Source: an alpha proteobacterium SCGC AAA536-K22 (GTDB taxonomy: Bacteria > Pseudomonadota > Alphaproteobacteria > Puniceispirillales > Marisalimonadaceae). Taken from it: 62,755 nucleotides of DNA. The notes beneath the pieces are model-generated. The model was not told the origin of the DNA and searched no databases. It saw only the letters and a list, made by a program, of their open reading frames with translations. The stretch lies in assembly GCA_000421325.1 (NCBI GenBank), contig ATWQ01000012.1, forward strand, positions 1 through 62,755, in the 5' to 3' direction. This document shows positions 7,183 through 15,321 of the stretch, piece after piece (the stretch's first letter is position 1; the number at the start of each line of letters is the position of its first letter). Position numbers and translations under genes: made by a program.

Positions 7183-8274
7183 TTGAGGTATGATTTTTTA
7201 AATATTGCTGGTTTAATGACTGGCACTAGTATGGATGGAATAGATATTAGCTTAGTTCAAACTAATGGGTTAGAATTAAGAAGATTAAATAAAAATTACT
7301 TTTACAAATATAGTGAGAAAACAAAGAGAACTTTACTGAGTTTCTTGAAAGAGGATCTCAATGTAAAATTAAAAAGAAAAAAATATTTTGATGATTTTGT
7401 AACTAACGAACACTTTTTAGCCCTAAAAGATTTAGATATTTTAGAAAATTGTGAATTGATAGGTTTTCACGGCCAGACAATCTATCATAATCCGAAAAAA
7501 AAAGTTTCTATCCAGCTAGGCAATCCCCAAAAGTTAGCAAAGTTACTTAATAAAAATATTATTTTTAATTACAGAGAAGATGATATTGCATTAGGAGGAC
7601 AAGGAGCCCCTATAGCACCAATATATCATCAGTTTATAATTAAATCATTAGATATAGAATTACCATGCTGTTTTTTAAACATAGGTGGTATATCTAATTT
7701 AACTTTTTGGGATGGAAATTCATTAATTGGTTTTGACACTGGACCGGGAAATGCATTGATGGATGACTATATGTCTAGCATGTTAAATAAAAATTATGAT
7801 AAAGATGGCAAACTTGCGTCTAAAGGAACTCCAATTATCGAAGAAATTTCAAGTTTCCTAAAATTTGATTTTTTCAAGAGACTACCTCCTAAATCACTTG
7901 ATAGAGAGAATTTTTTATTTTTTTATAATGAGCTAGTTAACAAAAATCACTCTGTTAATGACATAATGGCAACCTTAGCCGAATTAACAGTTGAGACTAT
8001 TGCAATTAGCTTGGAAATTTTGCCTAAAAAGGTAAAAAATATTATAATTACGGGAGGTGGGTACAGAAATGTCCATTTAATGAACCGCCTTAAAGATAAA
8101 TTAAACATAAAAATTTTTAATGAAAAACAACTTGGAATTAACTTTGACTTCATTGAGGCGGAATTGATAGCTTATTTATCAGCTAGATCATTATATAACC
8201 TTCCATTTACCTTTCCAACAACAACTGGAGTTTCAAAACCATCATCAGGTGGAGATTTATATAAATATTTATAA
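7183..8274 (+). CDS. anmK: 1,6-anhydro-N-acetylmuramic acid kinase, TTG start
   Basis: AnmK hydrolyses and phosphorylates 1,6-anhydroMurNAc to MurNAc-6-phosphate in the cytoplasm. The kinase-fold motifs are intact: GLMTGTSMDGID near the start, FHGQTIYH, NIGGISNLTF, GFDTGPGNALMDDY, and ITGGGYRN near the C-terminus. The 363-residue length is normal. The start is TTG at 7183, since the conserved GLMTGTS block lies 10 residues later. It is divergent from murQ, its pathway partner, and the short shared gap suggests joint control. It converges on the PIG-L gene with a six-base overlap of ends. Confidence 0.95.
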   Translation: MRYDFLNIAGLMTGTSMDGIDISLVQTNGLELRRLNKNYFYKYSEKTKRTLLSFLKEDLNVKLKRKKYFDDFVTNEHFLALKDLDILENCELIGFHGQTIYHNPKKKVSIQLGNPQKLAKLLNKNIIFNYREDDIALGGQGAPIAPIYHQFIIKSLDIELPCCFLNIGGISNLTFWDGNSLIGFDTGPGNALMDDYMSSMLNKNYDKDGKLASKGTPIIEEISSFLKFDFFKRLPPKSLDRENFLFFYNELVNKNHSVNDIMATLAELTVETIAISLEILPKKVKNIIITGGGYRNVHLMNRLKDKLNIKIFNEKQLGINFDFIEAELIAYLSARSLYNLPFTFPTTTGVSKPSSGGDLYKYL

Positions 8275-8958
8275 AAAGCCGTGCTGATTTTCTATATGAA
8301 ACGGCCTTAATTTTAAAGGAGAAGGTAAAATTTCCCTAATATCTGAGAAAGGAAATGAGGGAAAATAGGTATAAGCTTCCGCATAACTATCATTAGGAGC
8401 ATTACATTGGGCAGCTCTGTAAGAATTCATTAATTTAAATAAGTTAACAAATCTTTGAGGATTTTGAGTTTTGTGTTTAAGAATGGCCTCTTTTTTTAAT
8501 TCATAATGATTTGTTATATCGACATAATAATTAGGATTAAAATTTACACCCATTAAAGTATCACAATTTAAAATTGGGATATAATGACTTACTACTTCTT
8601 TGATTATTATGGATAATGACCTGTGATCTGCATGATAATCATTTTCTGAATGTGTGATAATTAAATCCGGCATTATTTTTAAAATATTCTTTTTTATGAT
8701 TTTTCTATGTTCCAAATCTTCACCCAATTCTCCATCTGGAAACTTTAAGAAAATTGGTAAAGATAGTTTTTTTAAACCATTGATAGTTTCATTAGCCCTT
8801 TTCTGGGCTAATTTTTTACCTTTAATTGCACCTCCTTTTGCTCCATCAGTAGCAATCATTGTGTATACTTGATGCCCTTCTTTTTTATAAATAGAAAGCA
8901 AACCATACATAAAAATTTCAATATCGTCAGGATGAGCACCAACCGCTAAAACTTTCAT
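8269..8958 (-). CDS. PIG-L/LmbE-family deacetylase
   Basis: This is a zinc-dependent N-acetylglucosaminide deacetylase-family protein of 229 residues. The metal motif AHPDDIE lies near residues 8-14 and the second motif HADHR is present. The start at 8958 is preferred over the ATG at 9003 because GGGAGAA lies before it and the family begins with this strand. Relatives deacetylate GlcNAc-PI, GlcNAc-malate, mycothiol precursors or, in archaea, diacetylchitobiose. Beside anmK, murQ and a GH84 glycosidase, a GlcNAc or GlcNAc-6-phosphate substrate is a reasonable inference. The gene is divergent from GH84 with 56 bases between starts. The actual substrate cannot be read from the sequence. Confidence 0.83.
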   Translation of the reverse strand: MKVLAVGAHPDDIEIFMYGLLSIYKKEGHQVYTMIATDGAKGGAIKGKKLAQKRANETINGLKKLSLPIFLKFPDGELGEDLEHRKIIKKNILKIMPDLIITHSENDYHADHRSLSIIIKEVVSHYIPILNCDTLMGVNFNPNYYVDITNHYELKKEAILKHKTQNPQRFVNLFKLMNSYRAAQCNAPNDSYAEAYTYFPSFPFSDIREILPSPLKLRPFHIENQHGFL

Positions 8959-9014
8959 TATATTTTTCTCCCAATTAAGATAATATACTATTGTAATATT
9001 CAAAAAGATATCAA

Positions 9015-10154
9015 ATGAAAAATAATGAAAATAACATAATCGGGTATATCGAGGGATATTATGGCAGACTATTACCTTGGAAATATAGAAAACTTATAAT
9101 TAAATCACTTAGAAAAAATAAGATGAATACTTACTTCTACGCTCCCAAGGAAGACATTTGTCATAGATTATGCTGGAGGAAAAAATATAGTAAAAAATGG
9201 CGTTTTAATTTTAGAAAGTTTATTCAATTTAGCAAAAAAAATGGCATAAATGTCATAGCTGGCATTGCTCCTGGACTAGACTTTAATTTTAATGAATTGC
9301 ATGATGTTTCTAAATATAATCAAAACTCTGATTTCGATTTTCTCTTAAAAAAAGCTAAACAGTTACTTGAGGATGGAGCTGATTCTATAGCTTTAATGTT
9401 AGATGATATTCCTAATGATTTTAAAAAAAAATTTCGTATTGATGTGTCTGAAGGCACATACCATGCTATTTTGGCTAATAAGCTCTCAAAAGAACTAGGA
9501 CAAAATATTTTCTTTGTACCAAGAATTTATGCTGATGAATTAATAAAAGATAATCCTTATTACTTAAAAGATTTAAGCAAGACTCTGTATCCTAAAATAA
9601 AAATATTTTATTGCGGTAAAAATGTAGTTGCTAAAAATATTAAAAAATATAAAAAAATATTATCTAATGAGATCATTATTTGGGATAATTTTTATGCTAA
9701 TGATTATTGTCCCCGACGCTTTTTTATTGGGCCACCTTTGGGAAGAGAAAACTTAAAAAATATTATGTTTAACCCTACAGGTTTAATAAAAACAGATCTT
9801 TTAATTTTAGATATATTTGGAAGAAGTATTATTAGCAAACTTTCAAAAAGAGAATGGAAAAATATATTAAATGTTCATGGTGTTCCAGAAATATTTCTCA
9901 AAATTAATCAATTTTTTCTAATGCCAGATTTTGGGTTAAATCCATCCCCTCAATCACTTAATGTTAAGAAAGATGATATTAAAATATTAGATTTTCTTTT
10001 ATGGAAGTGGAAAGGAGAATTGTCAAGAGAATGGTACCCTTATTTGTTTGGCCTGAAGCAAGATTTACAAATCAACCAAAAACTTCTAACCTCAGAGCGA
10101 ATAATAAAAAGTCAAACCATCCCTCTATCTGAATTTCTAAAAAAGGAGAATTGA
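9015..10154 (+). CDS. GH84-family beta-N-acetylglucosaminidase, cytoplasmic
   Basis: The protein matches glycoside hydrolase family 84 (O-GlcNAcase/NagJ). Visible blocks are IEGYYGRLLPW near residue 12, YFYAPKEDICHR near 40-51, the catalytic Asp pair in ALMLDDI (Asp130, Asp131), and IWDNFYANDYCPRRFFIGPP. GH84 enzymes remove terminal beta-GlcNAc by substrate-assisted catalysis. The 379 residues form only the catalytic unit: there is no signal peptide and no extra carbohydrate module, so it should be cytosolic. Set among amidase, murQ and anmK genes, it could split GlcNAc from anhydroMurNAc as NagZ (GH3) does elsewhere. This role is inferred. It is followed after one base by a dehydrogenase gene. 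Confidence 0.87.
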   Translation: MKNNENNIIGYIEGYYGRLLPWKYRKLIIKSLRKNKMNTYFYAPKEDICHRLCWRKKYSKKWRFNFRKFIQFSKKNGINVIAGIAPGLDFNFNELHDVSKYNQNSDFDFLLKKAKQLLEDGADSIALMLDDIPNDFKKKFRIDVSEGTYHAILANKLSKELGQNIFFVPRIYADELIKDNPYYLKDLSKTLYPKIKIFYCGKNVVAKNIKKYKKILSNEIIIWDNFYANDYCPRRFFIGPPLGRENLKNIMFNPTGLIKTDLLILDIFGRSIISKLSKREWKNILNVHGVPEIFLKINQFFLMPDFGLNPSPQSLNVKKDDIKILDFLLWKWKGELSREWYPYLFGLKQDLQINQKLLTSERIIKSQTIPLSEFLKKEN

Positions 10155-10155
10155 A

Positions 10156-11028
10156 ATGAAAAAAATCGGTTTTATTGGCTTAGGTAATATGGGAGCTAGA
10201 ATGGCAACAAATCTTCTGAATGCTAATTATGAAGTTATTGGTTATGATATTAATGAAGAGTTTGTAAAACAACTTTTACCCAAAGGACTAAAAAAAGCTT
10301 CAGATTTAAATGATCTGTCACAAGACATAGATATAATTATTACTATGTTACCAAATGGAGAAATTGTAGAAGAAGTGTTAGATAGCATTATTGATAGTTT
10401 AAGGCCTGGCACATTGATAACAGATTGTTCAACTATTGATGTAGATAAAGCAAAAAATCTACATAAAAAATGTGAGGATAGAAAACTTTTATCTCTTGAT
10501 GCTCCAGTTTCAGGTGGTGTTGGTGGAGCCGAAAATGGCACACTAACTTTTATGGCAGGTGGCACAGAAAATGCTTATGTAATAATGTTGCCTTTATTTG
10601 AAGTAATGGGGAAAAAGTCGCTTTTGTGTGGTTCATGTGGCACAGGACAAGCCACAAAAGCATGTAATAATATGTTATTAGCAACTACCATGATCAGTGT
10701 AGGAGAAGCTTTCAACCTAGGCAAAAATTTAGGTCTAGATCCTCAAAAATTATTTGAAATATTGTCAACTTCAACTGGATCATGTTGGGCAATAAATAAT
10801 TATTGTCCTATTAAAGGGGTAGGGCCTGAAAGCCCCGCAGACAATAACTTTGAACCCGGATTTTCAGCAAGCCTAATGTTAAAAGATCTAAGTATAGCTC
10901 TCAATGCTATAGAGACAAATAATACTAATGCCCCCTTTGGAAAAAAGGCACAAGAAAACTTTAACAATATGGTCAAAAACAATAAAGGTAATTTAGACTT
11001 TTCGGCGATAACAAAATTCAATGAATAA
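10156..11028 (+). CDS. 3-hydroxyisobutyrate dehydrogenase-like beta-hydroxyacid dehydrogenase
   Basis: The 290-residue protein has an N-terminal NAD(P)-binding motif GFIGLGNMGARMA (about residues 4-16), the substrate block DAPVSGGVGGAENGTL, and the catalytic-Lys region GTGQATKACNN. This is the full architecture of the 3-hydroxyacid dehydrogenase family that includes MmsB, tartronate-semialdehyde reductase and threonate dehydrogenase. The detailed valine-pathway activity is not certain. The start lies one base after the GH84 stop, with AAAGGAGAA across the end of the upstream gene, so the two are translationally coupled. That pairing is unusual and may point to a sugar- or lactate-related substrate. 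Confidence 0.85.
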   Translation: MKKIGFIGLGNMGARMATNLLNANYEVIGYDINEEFVKQLLPKGLKKASDLNDLSQDIDIIITMLPNGEIVEEVLDSIIDSLRPGTLITDCSTIDVDKAKNLHKKCEDRKLLSLDAPVSGGVGGAENGTLTFMAGGTENAYVIMLPLFEVMGKKSLLCGSCGTGQATKACNNMLLATTMISVGEAFNLGKNLGLDPQKLFEILSTSTGSCWAINNYCPIKGVGPESPADNNFEPGFSASLMLKDLSIALNAIETNNTNAPFGKKAQENFNNMVKNNKGNLDFSAITKFNE

Positions 11029-11056
11029 AGCTATCATAGTCTACTAACATCTATAG

Positions 11057-13075
11057 TTAGATCAATAAAGGAGCAATAACTAAACTGACAATAGCCATAA
11101 CATTAATTAAAATGTTCATTGACGGGCCAGATGTGTCTTTCAAAGGATCACCAACTGTGTCGCCGACAACTGCAGCCTTATGAACATCAGAACCTTTACC
11201 TCCAAAGTTCCCCTTTTCTACAAATTTCTTTGCATTGTCCCAAGCTCCACCTGCATTTGACATCATTAACGCCATCATTACACAGCAAATAAGTGCACCA
11301 CCTAACATACCACCAAGTGCCTTAGGACCTAGTAAAGACCCAATTATAACAGGTGACAAAACCGCAAGAGTTCCAGGACCTATCATTTTTCGTAGTGCAG
11401 CTCTGGTTGCGATATCAACACACCTTGCTGTATCAGGTTTGGCTTTACCTTCTAATAGACCAGGTATTTCTTTAAACTGCCTTCTAACTTCTTTAATCAT
11501 ATCAAAGGCTGCGTCACCAACTGCTGTCATTGTCATTGAACTAACTAGGAAAGGAAAAATTCCACCTAAAAACATACCGCATAAGACTAATGGATCATTA
11601 ATAGCCAAAACAAAACTTGGGTCACTACTTGAAATTTTTTCAATATAAGCACTTATCAATGCTAATGCTGCTAATGCTGCTGCGCTTATTGCAAACCCTT
11701 TACCAATTGCAGCTGTAGTATTTCCGACTTCGTCGAGAGAGTCTGTTATTTCTCTAGTTTCTTTACCCATTTCAGACATTTCAGCAATTCCACCCGCATT
11801 ATCCGCTACGGGACCATAAGCATCAATTGCCATTGTAATACCAACTGTACTCAACATACCAACAGCAGCGATACCTACTCCATACAAACCTGCGTAAATA
11901 TTGGATATAAATATTATAAATACTATTGTTAAAACGGGTATAGCAACTGATTGCATACCAGTAGCAAGTCCAGAAATCATAACCGTAGCTGGACCAGTTT
12001 CACCATCTTTGGCTATTTTCCTTACTGGTCTACCTCCGGTATAATATTCAGTTACTAACCCAACAACAATTCCACCAACAGATCCTACTAGAACTGCAAT
12101 CCAAACGCCTAATGATACGCCCATAAAATTAATTAGAAAATATGATGTTAAAACGAATATTACTGCAGATCCAATCGTACCATATCTCAGAGCAGTCTCT
12201 GGACTTTTAGAAGAAAAAATCTTAACAGTAATTATTCCTAATAATGAACATATCAAACCTAATGAAGCTAAAGCTAAAGGCATGAATTGCAACATAGATT
12301 GGTTTCCACCAAGATTTGTTATTGTAATGCTTGTCATTGAAGCCGCTAGCGCAATACAAGCAATCATTGATCCACAGTATGATTCAAAAATATCTGATCC
12401 CATACCAGCTACATCACCAACGTTGTCTCCAACATTATCAGCAATTACTGCAGGATTTCTAGGATCATCTTCTGGAATGCCCGCTTCCACTTTTCCTACT
12501 AAATCAGCTCCAACATCTGCACTTTTGGTAAAAATACCACCTCCAACTCTAGAAAAAAGAGCAACCGAGGACGCCCCCATTGCAAAACCTTCAATTGCGT
12601 GAATAGTTTCAGAATTCCCTGCAAAATAATAAAATAAAATACCAATCCCAAACAAACCCATCGCTGCAACCGTTAGGCCCATAACTGAACCACCAAAAAA
12701 GGCAATGTTTAAAGCTTCAGCAGCACCTTTTTCTTTTGCGGCTACAGCAGTTCTAACATTTGCTTTTGTGGCAGCGTACATACCAATAAATCCTGCGATA
12801 CCAGAACATAATGCACCAAGTAAAAATGAAGCAGCAGTTTGCCATCCTAAAGAAAAATATAGAGCTAAGATACAAATTAAACAAAATATAGCTAATCTTT
12901 TATATTCTGCAGACATGAATACCATGGCACCAAGGTGAATTTCGTCTCCTATCTCTTTAACACGACCCTCGCCTTCTGGAGAAGACTTAACCTTTAGATA
13001 TAATGCATAAGCAGACATTATGCCAATAAGACCAAGAAAAACTGTTATAAGAGAATATGGCATTAAAAACCCCAT
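11057..13075 (-). CDS. hppA: Membrane-bound ion-pumping pyrophosphatase
   Basis: The 672-residue polytopic protein couples PPi hydrolysis to H+ or Na+ export. The substrate/Mg motif [21 protein letters not shown] is present, followed by [10 protein letters not shown], and near the end [11 protein letters not shown]. The [13 protein letters not shown] stretch has Ala where K+-independent enzymes have Lys, which suggests the K+-dependent subclass. That subclass includes both H+ and Na+ pumps, so the ion cannot be told by eye. Sixteen or so membrane helices are expected. It lies 63 bases downstream of the YkuD gene on the same strand and converges with the dehydrogenase gene. Confidence 0.95.
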   Translation of the reverse strand: MGFLMPYSLITVFLGLIGIMSAYALYLKVKSSPEGEGRVKEIGDEIHLGAMVFMSAEYKRLAIFCLICILALYFSLGWQTAASFLLGALCSGIAGFIGMYAATKANVRTAVAAKEKGAAEALNIAFFGGSVMGLTVAAMGLFGIGILFYYFAGNSETIHAIEGFAMGASSVALFSRVGGGIFTKSADVGADLVGKVEAGIPEDDPRNPAVIADNVGDNVGDVAGMGSDIFESYCGSMIACIALAASMTSITITNLGGNQSMLQFMPLALASLGLICSLLGIITVKIFSSKSPETALRYGTIGSAVIFVLTSYFLINFMGVSLGVWIAVLVGSVGGIVVGLVTEYYTGGRPVRKIAKDGETGPATVMISGLATGMQSVAIPVLTIVFIIFISNIYAGLYGVGIAAVGMLSTVGITMAIDAYGPVADNAGGIAEMSEMGKETREITDSLDEVGNTTAAIGKGFAISAAALAALALISAYIEKISSSDPSFVLAINDPLVLCGMFLGGIFPFLVSSMTMTAVGDAAFDMIKEVRRQFKEIPGLLEGKAKPDTARCVDIATRAALRKMIGPGTLAVLSPVIIGSLLGPKALGGMLGGALICCVMMALMMSNAGGAWDNAKKFVEKGNFGGKGSDVHKAAVVGDTVGDPLKDTSGPSMNILINVMAIVSLVIAPLLI

Positions 13076-13138
13076 TTATTAAAAAAATTTACTTTTAATT
13101 TGAATATTTCAATCTGTAAAGACTTATATTTTTAAATA

Positions 13139-13678
13139 TTACTTTTTAATTTGGATATATGTTTCTCTCTTAATATTTTCAATTAAAAACATCAAATCTC
13201 TTTTTTTTAACGCAACACAACCTGCTGTTGCTTTCAAATCTTCAAAACTACAATGTATAAAAATTGCACTTCCTTTATTCTTAATTATTGGTTTGGTATT
13301 GTGAGACATTTCTATAATTATGTCATAAGCGTTGTCTTCTCTCCATAATCTTTCATAACTTATCTTATTTAAAATACATTTTGTATTAACGTATTTATTG
13401 TAATTTTTACTACTAACATCGTCACACCACCCACAGTATTGTGTAATTCTATTTATTTTTAAAATATTTTTTTTCTTAAATTTTGGTCTTAAAACCCTAT
13501 CAGACCTATAATACAATGATACTAAGTACCATTTCCCAATTGGGGTAGTTTTATCACCTTCTACTTTTTTTTCTTCCTTTTTAAGCCCTCCTGAGCCTAT
13601 TTGACATCTAAAAGCTTTTTTACCAACTTTTAAGAAATATTTTTTATTAAGATTTATAACTAACCAATTTTTCTGCAT
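13139..13678 (-). CDS. Leaderless YkuD-domain L,D-transpeptidase/carboxypeptidase
   Basis: This 179-residue protein has the YkuD catalytic block: SAIFIHCS, then ATAGCVAL, where the Cys of GCVAL is the nucleophile and the upstream His is its partner. The conserved WCDD and ERLWREDNAYD segments match a short alphaproteobacterial YkuD group. There is no signal peptide or lipobox, so periplasmic crosslinking is unlikely. Cytosolic YkuD proteins such as Acinetobacter ElsL act as L,D-carboxypeptidases that remove the terminal D-Ala from recycled tetrapeptides. Divergent placement from ampG with 92 bases between supports that role. Substrate assignment is an inference. Confidence 0.83.
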   Translation of the reverse strand: MQKNWLVINLNKKYFLKVGKKAFRCQIGSGGLKKEEKKVEGDKTTPIGKWYLVSLYYRSDRVLRPKFKKKNILKINRITQYCGWCDDVSSKNYNKYVNTKCILNKISYERLWREDNAYDIIIEMSHNTKPIIKNKGSAIFIHCSFEDLKATAGCVALKKRDLMFLIENIKRETYIQIKK

Positions 13679-13770
13679 TATTAATTATAGATTATTTAAT
13701 CAAACAAAAAACATATATTTTTGTAAAAAATTAGAGTAAAAATATACAATATTTTTAGATTGTTTTTATA

Positions 13771-15141
13771 ATGGTAAAAAAAAAGCAGAGCTTGATTGAA
13801 TCAATTTTAGTATACAAAGATACAAGAATGCTAAAAATCTTACTTCTTGGCGCCATTAGTGGTTTTCCATGGGTCCTGATTGCGACTAGTTTAAGCCTTT
13901 GGCTTAAAGAAGAGGGTCTTAGCAGATCAACAATTGGGTGGGCTGGTTTAATTTTTGGTGTATACGCATTTAATTATCTATGGGCTCCAATTATAGATAG
14001 AATTCAAATACCTCTATTAACAAAAAAACTAGGCCACAGAAAAGGATGGATAGTCTTAATGCAGTTTGCAATTTTATTAAGTTTGATAGTTTGGAGCTTT
14101 ATAAACCCTGCTCAAAACTTAGCTTTATTAATTTCTGTTGGATTAGTTATTGCTATAGCGTCAGCTACGCAAGACATAACCATTGATGCTTTAAGAATTG
14201 AACAAATCAGTGAAACTGAAGGAAAGGTTATGGCAGCCGGTGCAGCAATGGCGGTGGTTGGTTGGTGGACTGGATATAAACTTGGAGGAGTAGCAGCTTT
14301 ATTTACGGCTGAATATTTTGACAATATGGGAATTACTGATTACTGGCAAACAACATTCTTAATTTTAGGAGCTTTTATAATTTTGATGAATATAGGTTTG
14401 ATTTTTGTTAATGAGGCAATTGAAACTAATAGACAAGATAAACAGAAGGAAAATGAAAAAATCATTTCAGGTAAACTTGAGTCTAGTAACATTGTAACAA
14501 GTTTCTTTACATACATTGCTGGAGTTATAGTGGGACCTGTAATTAGCTTTTTTAAAAAAAATGGATTTGCTATAGCTTTAGGAATATTAGGTTTTGTTTT
14601 CTTATTCAAAATTGGAGAAGCATTTCTTGGCCGAATGTCAATTGTATTTTATAAAGAAATTGGATTTTCTAAAGGGCAGATCGCTATTTACTCTAAAGGA
14701 CTTGGTTGGATTACAACTGTTGTTTTTACATTTTTAGGTGGTGTAATGGCAATGAGAACTGGAACAGTAAAAACTATGTTCTTTGCAGGAGGTTTGATGG
14801 CTTTAACCAACCTTCTATTTGCAGTTTTAGCATGGACAGACAAATCTGAATTATTGTTTGCCATTGCTGTCATTGCTGACGATATCGCGGCTGCATTTGC
14901 AACAGTAGCATTTGTCGCATTTATTTCATTATTAGTTGATAGGACTTACACAGCCACCCAATACGCTCTGCTTGCTTCCATAGGAACAGCTGGCAGAACA
15001 ACTCTTGCTTCATCATCAGGAGCCCTTGTAGATTGGCTTAACGGAGATTGGGGGATTTTTTTTATTTTTACCACTTTAATGGTAATTCCTTCTTTAATTT
15101 GTCTGTGGCTCATAAAAAATAGAATTAAAATTGGTAGGTAG
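13771..15141 (+). CDS. ampG: AmpG-type muropeptide MFS permease
   Basis: The 456-residue MFS protein matches AmpG, which imports GlcNAc-anhydroMurNAc-(peptides) from the periplasm. Family features include SGFPWVLIATSLSLWL in helix 1, the LWAPIIDR and HRKGW block of the first cytoplasmic loop, SATQDITIDALR near residue 130, and the ATQYALLASIGTAGR block in the second half. About 12 membrane helices are seen. A charged linker near residues 212-235 separates the halves. It is divergent from the YkuD gene, and recycling enzymes lie within 10 kb. Specificity for GlcNAc-anhydroMurNAc follows from the family. Confidence 0.9.
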   Translation: MVKKKQSLIESILVYKDTRMLKILLLGAISGFPWVLIATSLSLWLKEEGLSRSTIGWAGLIFGVYAFNYLWAPIIDRIQIPLLTKKLGHRKGWIVLMQFAILLSLIVWSFINPAQNLALLISVGLVIAIASATQDITIDALRIEQISETEGKVMAAGAAMAVVGWWTGYKLGGVAALFTAEYFDNMGITDYWQTTFLILGAFIILMNIGLIFVNEAIETNRQDKQKENEKIISGKLESSNIVTSFFTYIAGVIVGPVISFFKKNGFAIALGILGFVFLFKIGEAFLGRMSIVFYKEIGFSKGQIAIYSKGLGWITTVVFTFLGGVMAMRTGTVKTMFFAGGLMALTNLLFAVLAWTDKSELLFAIAVIADDIAAAFATVAFVAFISLLVDRTYTATQYALLASIGTAGRTTLASSSGALVDWLNGDWGIFFIFTTLMVIPSLICLWLIKNRIKIGR

Positions 15142-15321
15142 TAATTACCCTTCAACATTTTCCTTTGGAAATTTTTACGAACAGGATTGAGTTAAATCAA
15201 AAATTATCTTACAAGTTATTATTTCCCAAAGTCTAGTTTTTCCATTCATTACATTAATTCTTGTTTTTAAAAATAAACAGTATAATAAGTAACTAAAATT
15301 AAACTTTAATTAGTGAAATAA

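Noticed and set aside
8959-9003. 15-residue N-terminal extension of the PIG-L protein
   Set aside because: A good ribosome binding site lies before the ATG at 8958, and the extension does not look like a signal peptide.
11044-11060. CTAAC/GTTAG hairpin between the dehydrogenase and hppA stops as a terminator
   Set aside because: Only a 5-bp AT-rich stem with no T-tract, and it overlaps the hppA stop codon.
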